Positions 5,533-10,569 of a DNA stretch of 12,506 nt are shown here, piece after piece. Within the stretch, counting starts at the first letter, position 1. Each line of letters begins with the position of its first letter. The notes below the pieces were generated by a model. It made no database searches, had not been told where the DNA came from, and saw nothing but the letters and a program-made list of their open reading frames with translations. The DNA lies in contig CAYSDF010000027.1 of NCBI GenBank assembly GCA_964429675.1, positions 1-12,506 of the forward strand, in the 5' to 3' direction. The stretch comes from GWA2-44-9 sp964429675 (GTDB taxonomy: Bacteria > Patescibacteriota > Minisyncoccia > 2-02-FULL-40-12 > GWA2-44-9). The position numbers were made by a program, and so were the translations under genes.

Positions 5533-6897
5533 TTGAACAAGAAGATGTCTTTGACGGCTCTCATAATGGCAACTTATTTCATGGTTGCCGGAGGACCTTA
5601 TGGTTTGGAAGATATTGTCTCTACTTCAGGATACAAAGGAGCGATAATAATTTTATTACTCACCCCGCTTTTATGGAGCTTGCCTACGGCTTTAATGGTG
5701 AGCGAACTTGCTAGCGCTATGCCTGAAGAAGGCGGATTTTATATCTGGGTAAAAAGAGGGCTGGGCCGGTTCTGGGGATTCCAGGAAGCTTGGCTCACTC
5801 TTGTCGGCAGTATCTTTGATATGGCAATATACCCTGTACTTTTTGTAGGATATCTTGGTCATTTCTGGCCAAACTTAACCGAAGGCCACAACGCACTTCT
5901 GTTCGGAGTAGGAATGATTGCAATTTGTACTCTCTGGAATCTTCTGGGTGCCAAAGCCGTCGGGCAGGGCTCGGTGGTTTTAAGTGTTCTGCTTTTAGGA
6001 CCTTTTGTAGTCCTTGTAATATACGCTTTATTTCATCAGTCTCCCGGAACGGCAAAAGATATTCCTCTGCATAATGTGGATATATTAGCCGGAGTTCTTA
6101 TTGCTATGTGGAATTATATGGGTTGGGATAATGCTTCAACTGTAGCTAATGATGTTGATCGGCCGGAACGTACGTATCCATTAGCAATGCTTGCGACCGT
6201 GCTACTTGTTGCATTGACGTATGTTCTCCCTATAGCGGCCGTCGCTGGAACTGGTATTGATCCTAATAGCTGGTCAACGGGTGGCTGGGCTAGTATTGCT
6301 CACTCAGTTTTTGGTAAAGGCTCTATCGGACCTGTGCCAAGCGGATGGATTGAAGTAGCTCGGCAATTTGCTGGTCAGGGGTTAGTGGTTGCGATTACAA
6401 TCGGTGGCATTGTCGGCTCAGTCGGTACTTTCAACGCTCTTACGATGTCGCTTTCCCGTTTGCCGGTTGTTATGGCTGAGGATGGATTTCTACCCAAAGT
6501 ATTTCTCCGGCGTCTTAAGAATGGAACGCCATGGGTGGCGATTCTGGTCTGTGCAACATGCTGGGCATTATGTTTGAAGTTAAGTTTTGTTGAGCTGATA
6601 TTACTGGATGTTTTGTTGACGGGTCTGAGCATCATTCTTGAGTTTGCGGCGCTGGTAGCTCTTAGAATCCGGGAGCCTGGAATGTCTCGTCCTTACCGTG
6701 TACCGGGTGGGCTCTTAGGGGCCATAGCCCTAGGCCTAGCACCTCTTGTCCTTATTGTTCTGACTATTATCAGGAATAGTGATGAGAAATTTGGCCCTAT
6801 GAGTTCGCTGACATTCGGCCTGATTCTTGTGGGTCTTGGAGCCGCAGTTTATTTCATCAGCAATTTCTGGTCTAAAAGGAATCAAGCGCGGGCATAA
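5533..6897 (+). CDS. APC-superfamily amino acid/polyamine permease
   Basis: This 454-residue polytopic membrane protein has about 12 hydrophobic segments, roughly 7-30, 37-60, 80-105, 118-137, 142-165, 180-197, 215-236, 278-310, 332-350, 352-375, 389-410 and 420-443. The first segment contains GGPYGLED (20-27), the glycine-rich broken helix that binds the substrate amino and carboxyl groups in APC transporters. The stretch SELASAMPEEGGFYIWVKRGLG after TM2 is typical of the family. The substrate cannot be read from the sequence; amino acids or polyamines are likely, and uptake would suit an auxotrophic, host-dependent cell. The TTG start at 5533 is preferred because AAGGAG lies 6 nt upstream; ATG 5545 would be 18 nt away. 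It is a single-gene unit with its own promoter and terminator. Confidence 0.9.
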   Translation: MNKKMSLTALIMATYFMVAGGPYGLEDIVSTSGYKGAIIILLLTPLLWSLPTALMVSELASAMPEEGGFYIWVKRGLGRFWGFQEAWLTLVGSIFDMAIYPVLFVGYLGHFWPNLTEGHNALLFGVGMIAICTLWNLLGAKAVGQGSVVLSVLLLGPFVVLVIYALFHQSPGTAKDIPLHNVDILAGVLIAMWNYMGWDNASTVANDVDRPERTYPLAMLATVLLVALTYVLPIAAVAGTGIDPNSWSTGGWASIAHSVFGKGSIGPVPSGWIEVARQFAGQGLVVAITIGGIVGSVGTFNALTMSLSRLPVVMAEDGFLPKVFLRRLKNGTPWVAILVCATCWALCLKLSFVELILLDVLLTGLSIILEFAALVALRIREPGMSRPYRVPGGLLGAIALGLAPLVLIVLTIIRNSDEKFGPMSSLTFGLILVGLGAAVYFISNFWSKRNQARA

Positions 6898-6911
6898 TTT
6901 GCCCGCTTTTT
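6888..6911 (+). terminator. Intrinsic terminator of the permease gene
   Basis: GCGGGCA (6888-6894) pairs with TGCCCGC (6900-6906) over a 5-nt loop, followed by five T. The stop codon TAA (6895-6897) lies in the loop, so the terminator overlaps the end of the coding sequence. Confidence 0.9.
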
Positions 6912-6926
6912 GTTTAGTTACAGATA

Positions 6927-6954
6927 TTGACTTTTCTGGTGGATAAAGTAAGAT
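6927..6954 (+). promoter_or_regulatory. Probable promoter of the 162-aa gene
   Basis: TTGACT (6927-6932) is followed by 16 bp and TAAGAT (6949-6954). The -35 is good and the -10 matches at four of six positions. It lies in the short gap after the permease terminator. Confidence 0.5.
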
Positions 6955-6990
6955 ATTAATCGCACATTTAAATTTGGAAAAGGCAGATTT

Positions 6991-7479
6991 ATGAGCAGCA
7001 ATGACTTCAGAAACCGTGTTTTGGTTGGAAATGTCTCTATCTATCCCCATGTTCTTAGAGAATTCTTGAAAAAATCTCATTATTATATGGGTTATAATCC
7101 AGAGAAGAGTGAGATTGTTTTTAATGCTAATGATGGTACTGGCGGTCAAGCCCTACTCTCTATTACCAATGCTCCTTATGAAAGTGCTGTTTTGCTAGCT
7201 GAAAGGCTCGGCTTAAAGCAAGATGGTATTTGTTCTTGGTATAAGTGGAATCCCGTATATTGTCTTTACAATGATAACAGTGAAGATGCCGAAAAGCTTA
7301 GGATGGAAATGCTAAAGTTGAATCTTCCATTCCGAATGTACGAATGTATGCAAGGTTCATGGGCATGGCAGGGAAACGGCGGCATATACAGGTCCCCGAT
7401 GTGGTCAGTTGATGCAGTAATCAAAGAGATTAGAGAATCTGCTAAGCGTTATCAGGAGCAGTTAGCGACAACCCCGTAG
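6991..7479 (+). CDS. Unrecognised 162-residue soluble protein
   Basis: I do not recognise this protein. It has no signal peptide or transmembrane segment and looks like a mixed alpha/beta fold. It is rich in aromatic residues: there is a YYMGYN stretch near 31-36, a CSWYKWNPVYCLY stretch near 80-92, and a tryptophan/glycine-rich segment (GSWAWQGNGG) near 121-130. It ends in a helical charged C-terminus. Three cysteines (two within 80-92 and one near 118) could be structural, but they form no recognised metal motif. AAAAGG lies 7 nt before ATG 6991. It is a single-gene unit between the permease terminator and its own terminator, so the neighbours say little about its role. Confidence 0.78.
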   Translation: MSSNDFRNRVLVGNVSIYPHVLREFLKKSHYYMGYNPEKSEIVFNANDGTGGQALLSITNAPYESAVLLAERLGLKQDGICSWYKWNPVYCLYNDNSEDAEKLRMEMLKLNLPFRMYECMQGSWAWQGNGGIYRSPMWSVDAVIKEIRESAKRYQEQLATTP

Positions 7480-7487
7480 TGTTATCT

Positions 7488-7511
7488 AAAGAGGACTTAT
7501 GTCCTCTTTTT
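7488..7511 (+). terminator. Intrinsic terminator of the 162-aa gene
   Basis: AAAGAGGAC (7488-7496) pairs perfectly with GTCCTCTTT (7501-7509) around a TTAT loop, and T continues to 7511. It begins 8 nt after the stop codon. Confidence 0.92.
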
Positions 7512-7541
7512 GTTTTGTTAATTATCTGCTAAATTAAATAT

Positions 7542-8348
7542 ATGCTTCCAATTGATACTATTTTTGTAAGGCATGGCCAGTCAGAAGGAAATGTCGCTAA
7601 TAAGGCCAGCCGGAAGGGAGATAACTCTTTTTTTACTCCTGAATTCAGGGAAAAACATAGCCGGGCTTTCCGTTTAACGGATAAAGGAATCGAACAGGCA
7701 AAATCAGCAGGTGAGTGGCTTCGAAAGAATATCCAGATGCCTTTGGACAGATTTTATGTGTCAGATTTCATAAGAGCCAAAGAGACGGCTTCATATTTAG
7801 ATTTACCCAAGGCAGAATGGCGGGTTGAATATCAACTGCGAGAAAGAGATAAGGCTTTGATGGATAATTGTCCGGTAGATGAGCAGAAGAAATTATTTGA
7901 GCTTGAAGAAAGACAATACAAGTTAGACCCATTTTTATCGTATCCGGCAGGTGGCGGAGAATCTATTCCGATGCTGTGTCTGCGATTGAAAACTGATTTT
8001 ATCGATCATTTGGCCCGGGAATGTTCTGACAAAAGAGTGGTGGTTGTTTGTCATGGTCATGTCATGCGGGCAATTCAACTTGAAATGGAAAATCTGGGCC
8101 ATGATGACTTCATACGCCTTGACGCTTCTAAGGAGCCGGCTGATAAGATCCGCAACTGCCAGATTATTTGGTACACCCGCCGTGACCCGGAGACAGGTAA
8201 AATAGCTCCTCATACTGTGGCAGTCAGATCAATATGTCCTTGGGATCCGGAGGGGGATTATGGCTGGAGAAGGATTATAAAAAATAGATACAGCAACGAA
8301 GAACTAAAGAACGAAGTTGATAAATACCCCCGACACGTTAATTCATAG
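7542..8348 (+). CDS. Histidine-phosphatase superfamily (phosphoglycerate-mutase-like) protein
   Basis: This 268-residue protein carries the branch-1 histidine phosphatase core. RHG at 10-12 contains the phospho-accepting H11, R78 lies in SDFIRAKETA, E101 is the likely acid, and the second catalytic histidine H170 lies in VVVCHGH. The family transfers phosphate through a histidine intermediate and includes phosphoglycerate mutases, sugar phosphatases and nucleoside phosphatases. The substrate cannot be told here. A C-terminal extension of about 60 residues after the core contains ICPWDPEGDYGWRR, which is not a family motif I know. ATG 7542 lies directly before the first strand, and no Shine-Dalgarno is visible. 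A weak extended -10 (TGCTAAATT, 7527-7535) would place the transcript start at about the ATG, so a leaderless message is possible but unproven. Confidence 0.88.
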   Translation: MLPIDTIFVRHGQSEGNVANKASRKGDNSFFTPEFREKHSRAFRLTDKGIEQAKSAGEWLRKNIQMPLDRFYVSDFIRAKETASYLDLPKAEWRVEYQLRERDKALMDNCPVDEQKKLFELEERQYKLDPFLSYPAGGGESIPMLCLRLKTDFIDHLARECSDKRVVVVCHGHVMRAIQLEMENLGHDDFIRLDASKEPADKIRNCQIIWYTRRDPETGKIAPHTVAVRSICPWDPEGDYGWRRIIKNRYSNEELKNEVDKYPRHVNS

Positions 8349-8370
8349 AAGTTATTTTTATTAAAAAATC

Positions 8371-8408
8371 CCGCTCCGCCATCCGTCAACTGACGGAGGC
8401 GGATGCGG
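8371..8408. terminator. Long GC-rich hairpin between convergent genes, probable bidirectional terminator
   Basis: Three stacked helices form one arm pair: CCGC/GCGG (8371-8374/8405-8408), CCGCC/GGCGG (8376-8380/8398-8402) and CCGTC/GACGG (8383-8387/8392-8396), with an AACT loop. On the minus strand the hairpin is followed by ATTTTTTAATA, a good terminator tail for the minus-strand gene. On the plus strand it is followed by AATTTAAATTTATT, which is weaker. It may also be a copy of a dispersed genomic hairpin repeat. Confidence 0.75.
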
Positions 8409-8417
8409 AATTTAAAT

Positions 8418-8969
8418 TTATTCCTCTGTAATCTCATAGCCCTGATCCCTATATTTACTGCTGAGATTTCCGAAAGTATCTGCTACTTTCCTATCAAGAT
8501 CTTCTCGCGCTCTTTTAATATCGTAGAGACTTTCTGTCTCTTTCTTTATGTCTAAAACAGATTTCTTCCAGTTGTTGCGATCTAGGGACGGAAGGTCTAC
8601 CTTATTAATAATTATTCCATAGTCCTCGGGGGCGCTCTTTTCTATAGAGTTCAGACATGTCTTAAATAGCTCTAACATTTTATCGTATTCATGGGGCTGC
8701 TGACTTATAAGTTCTAATTTTACAATACCAGCTTGGCAGAGTGTAAATTCGAACCTTTGAATAGGAGTAACAGTTTCCCAGCCCCTCATCTCTTTATAGG
8801 AAATATAAGCATATGTGCGGTTGCCTAGGTATATATATAGATCAAGTGGCCAATTTCTTCGTTTAGAAACTTCCAGCTTAGCATCATTAATAAGTTTAAT
8901 TAGCATGTCTACAAAGCAAGGGAAGAGATCTAAGGCGTCAGACTTTTCTTTAGGATGGTAAACTATCAT
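8418..8969 (-). CDS. Unrecognised 183-residue protein, divergent from hrcA
   Basis: I do not recognise this protein. It has no signal peptide or membrane segment. The first 110 residues look like an alpha/beta domain with alternating strands (LDLYIYLG near 42-49, YAYISYKE near 53-60, RFEFTLCQ near 72-79, VKLELIS near 83-89). The last 50 residues form a long charged helix that is probably a coiled coil (about 135-167). The start is well supported: AGGAG lies 7 nt before the ATG, with a plausible promoter further upstream. The gene ends in a strong terminator. It runs divergently from hrcA with a 134-bp gap and may share control with it, but the CIRCE operator does not overlap its promoter. Confidence 0.8.
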   Translation of the reverse strand: MIVYHPKEKSDALDLFPCFVDMLIKLINDAKLEVSKRRNWPLDLYIYLGNRTYAYISYKEMRGWETVTPIQRFEFTLCQAGIVKLELISQQPHEYDKMLELFKTCLNSIEKSAPEDYGIIINKVDLPSLDRNNWKKSVLDIKKETESLYDIKRAREDLDRKVADTFGNLSSKYRDQGYEITEE

Positions 8970-9002
8970 TTTTTAACTCCTATTAATATCAAAGAACCTT
9001 GT

Positions 9003-9019
9003 GGCATAGATAGTATGCC
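9003..9019. repeat. Small palindrome over the minus-strand promoter
   Basis: GGCATA (9003-9008) and TATGCC (9014-9019) are perfect inverted repeats with a 5-bp centre. The palindrome covers the whole -10 box of the promoter for the 183-aa gene (9010-9015), a typical place for a repressor operator. A transcript hairpin is the other reading. Confidence 0.5.
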
Positions 9020-9038
9020 GTTATAGTGGTTTTGTCCA
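9010..9038 (-). promoter_or_regulatory. Probable promoter of the 183-aa minus-strand gene
   Basis: On the minus strand TGGACA (9038-9033) is followed by 17 bp and TACTAT (9015-9010). The -35 differs from consensus at one base and the -10 at two. Initiation near 9003 gives a leader of about 34 nt that contains AGGAG. Confidence 0.55.
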
Positions 9039-9059
9039 GTCATAGGGTCTTGTAGGGAA

Positions 9060-9086
9060 TTAGCAGTCTTGACTGTCGAGTGCTAA
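9060..9086. promoter_or_regulatory. CIRCE operator (HrcA binding site)
   Basis: TTAGCAGTC - 9 bp - GAGTGCTAA matches the CIRCE consensus TTAGCACTC-N9-GAGTGCTAA at 17 of 18 arm positions; the only difference is G for C in the left arm. CIRCE is the known operator of the heat-shock repressor HrcA. It covers the -35 box and most of the spacer of the hrcA promoter, so binding should block polymerase directly and make hrcA-grpE autoregulated. Confidence 0.95.
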
Positions 9087-9096
9087 TGAGTATAAT
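9069..9096 (+). promoter_or_regulatory. hrcA promoter overlapping CIRCE
   Basis: TTGACT (9069-9074, one mismatch) is followed by 16 bp and a perfect TATAAT (9091-9096). Transcription should start near 9103-9104, which is where the preferred hrcA ATG lies. Confidence 0.85.
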
Positions 9097-9103
9097 GGAG
9101 TAT

Positions 9104-9859
9104 ATGAATAGAGTTTTAACCCCAAGGCAGGCAAAACTACTTTATAAAATCGTTCATCGCTATATTAAGACCGGCGAGCCGATCAGCTCTAAATCTCTTG
9201 AAGGATCAAGGGATTTTCCTGTTAGCTCAGCTACTATCAGGAATGAGATGAATGAGCTTGAGCGGGCCGGATATCTCACCCAGCCCCATGTTTCAAGCGG
9301 CCGTATGCCAACTGACAGAGCTTACCGGTTCTATGTTGATAGCTTGGCTGCTAGTCATGATTTTGAACTGGCTATGCCGGCTAAGAAAAAGATAAACAAT
9401 GCCATTAATGATGCCGGAGAGGATCCAAGAAGTATAAATAAAACTATCGCTCATATCTTAGCCAATTTATCGGACAATGTTGTGATCACTAATGTGGTAG
9501 AAAATAACGATTTTTATAAAGTCGGTCTTTCAAGCTTGTTTGATTTCCCTGAATTCAAAGAATTTGACCGAATGTTTGAGATGACAAGCATCTTTGACCG
9601 TTTTGAAGAGATATTCAATGCCGTAGAAAGTTCCTTTTTCGGTGAATTCAGCTATGACGAACCCCAAATATTTATCGGATCTGAAAATTCAGATAAATTT
9701 ATCAGAAATGAGAGCGTGATATTGGCCAGATATGATTTACCAGGTAATTATACGGGCTCCATCACTCTAATTGGACCAACCAGGATGGATTACAGTAAAA
9801 ATATTTCACTTATCAAATACGCGACAGAAGAATTAAATAAAATAGCTAAAACAATATGA
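9104..9859 (+). CDS. hrcA: Heat-inducible transcription repressor HrcA (short form)
   Basis: HrcA represses chaperone genes by binding CIRCE; in other bacteria GroEL keeps it active. Residues 5-79 are the conserved winged-helix region: LTPRQAKLL (5-13), the recognition helix SSATIRNEMNELERAGYL (41-58), and PHVSSGRMPTDRAYRFYVD (61-79). The C-terminal strand ITLIGPTRMDYSKN is also conserved. At 251 residues it is about 90 shorter than the usual 340, with the shortening in the middle, where the GAF-like and dimerisation insert normally lie. The start is set by the promoter: the upstream in-frame GTG 9080, ATG 9086 and ATG 9095 lie inside the operator or -10 box and cannot be transcribed. ATG 9104 falls on the predicted +1. 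Its stop overlaps the grpE start (ATGA). Confidence 0.94.
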   Translation: MNRVLTPRQAKLLYKIVHRYIKTGEPISSKSLEGSRDFPVSSATIRNEMNELERAGYLTQPHVSSGRMPTDRAYRFYVDSLAASHDFELAMPAKKKINNAINDAGEDPRSINKTIAHILANLSDNVVITNVVENNDFYKVGLSSLFDFPEFKEFDRMFEMTSIFDRFEEIFNAVESSFFGEFSYDEPQIFIGSENSDKFIRNESVILARYDLPGNYTGSITLIGPTRMDYSKNISLIKYATEELNKIAKTI

Positions 9860-10365
9860 CCCAAGATAAAGAACAAAATAATACAAATGAGGAATTAGAA
9901 AGTTCTAAGAAGCAGGCCACAGCCGGTGGCGGGGCCCCGCAAAATGCGGTGGCCGAAGAATACCTGAATAATTGGAAAAGAGAACGGGCGGATTTTATAA
10001 ATTATAAGAAGGAGGAAGGTAAAAGAATTGAGAATTTTGCGAAATTCGCCAATGAGAGCCTGATAATGGATCTGATAGATAAGGTGGATGGACTGATAAT
10101 GGCTATTAAAGAATATCCCCCGGAACTCAAAGAAAAATCAAACAGTTGGTTTGCGGGTATTCAGACAGTGGCAAATGAGATGGGGGATCTGCTAAGCAAA
10201 TATGGCGTGGATAGAATAGAAGTCAAAGGCCAAAAGTTTGATCCCATGTACCATGAGGCCGTCGAAGTAAAAGATAAAGAAGGTCAGAATATAGAAGAAA
10301 TAAGGCCGGGGTACACTATGCACGGCAAGGTCATAAGACCGGCCCGAGTAAGAATTATAAAGTAG
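9856..10365 (+). CDS. grpE: Nucleotide exchange factor GrpE
   Basis: GrpE is the DnaK co-chaperone that drives ADP release. It is 169 residues (E. coli has 197). It has a low-complexity acidic/polar N-terminus (1-30), a long helical dimerisation region (about 33-115) and the C-terminal beta-wing. The wing carries the family motif FDPMYHEAV (128-136) and the closing GYTMHGKVIRPARVRI. The start codon overlaps the hrcA stop by 4 nt (ATGA), so it is translationally coupled and transcribed from the CIRCE-controlled promoter. The order hrcA-grpE-dnaK is the classical class I heat-shock order and supports the call. Confidence 0.95.
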   Translation: MTQDKEQNNTNEELESSKKQATAGGGAPQNAVAEEYLNNWKRERADFINYKKEEGKRIENFAKFANESLIMDLIDKVDGLIMAIKEYPPELKEKSNSWFAGIQTVANEMGDLLSKYGVDRIEVKGQKFDPMYHEAVEVKDKEGQNIEEIRPGYTMHGKVIRPARVRIIK

Positions 10366-10374
10366 CGGATAATA

Positions 10375-10476
10375 CCCCAGCCCAAATTTTGAGAGTTGGG
10401 GACAGCAGTCCGCTTCGCCCCTAAGGTATGTCCCTATTCGGGACGCGCGGACTGCGACAGTCTTCTAGATTTTTTT
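10375..10476 (+). promoter_or_regulatory. Structured grpE-dnaK intergenic segment with alternative hairpins, possible attenuator
   Basis: CCCCA (10375-10379) or CCCAA (10381-10385) can pair with TTGGGG at 10396-10401. GCAGTCCGC (10405-10413) pairs perfectly with GCGGACTGC (10447-10455) and encloses GTCCC-TATTC-GGGAC (10430-10444). The same GACTG (10450-10454) can instead pair with CAGTC (10458-10462), and a seven-T run follows at 10470-10476. The two folds exclude each other, as in attenuators. A partial terminator, or a dispersed repeat element, would also fit. Confidence 0.5.
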
Positions 10477-10483
10477 AAAAAAG

Positions 10484-10496
10484 TATAAATTATAAG
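10484..10496 (+). promoter_or_regulatory. Possible dnaK-proximal -10 region
   Basis: TATAAA (10484-10489) and TATAAG (10491-10496) lie in a very AT-rich stretch. No good -35 is visible at the right distance. If TATAAG is used, transcription would begin close to the leader ORF start at 10505. No second CIRCE is present here. Confidence 0.3.
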
Positions 10497-10504
10497 CGTT
10501 AACG

Positions 10505-10561
10505 ATGGCAAAATTTGAGCGGGGTGCTCATTTTATGACCAATCGCTGCGCTCTTGGATAA
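10505..10561 (+). CDS. Possible 18-codon leader ORF before dnaK
   Basis: ATG 10505 opens a frame encoding MAKFERGAHFMTNRCALG and stops with TAA at 10559-10561, one nucleotide before the dnaK ATG (10563). No Shine-Dalgarno is visible, but it could start near the 5' end of a dnaK-proximal transcript. Its codons pass through the whole left arm and loop of the start-sequestering hairpin, so a ribosome reading it would open that hairpin and finish at the dnaK start. The product is too short to assign, and the frame may have no role of its own. Confidence 0.35.
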   Translation: MAKFERGAHFMTNRCALG

Positions 10562-10569
10562 AATGAGCA
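10525..10569 (+). promoter_or_regulatory. Hairpin enclosing the dnaK start codon, RNA-thermometer candidate
   Basis: TGCTCATTTTAT (10525-10536) is the exact reverse complement of ATAAAATGAGCA (10558-10569), and the right arm contains the dnaK ATG (10563-10565). Inside, CCAA (10539-10542) pairs with TTGG (10554-10557) after a 2-nt bulge, leaving an 11-nt loop. The stem around the AUG is A/U-rich, as expected for a helix that melts at moderate temperature. TGAGC (10516-10520) can pair with GCTCA (10526-10530) as a competing small hairpin that would free the start codon. Confidence 0.65.

Noticed and set aside
5795..6055. Minus-strand frame opposite the permease.
   Set aside because: It lies entirely within a clear membrane-protein gene and has no initiation signals; it is a shadow frame, as are the other frames opposite atpA, hisphosphatase and permease genes.
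9080..9103. GTG 9080, ATG 9086 or ATG 9095 as the hrcA start.
   Set aside because: They lie within CIRCE, the promoter spacer or the -10 box and would not be in the transcript if TATAAT at 9091 is used.
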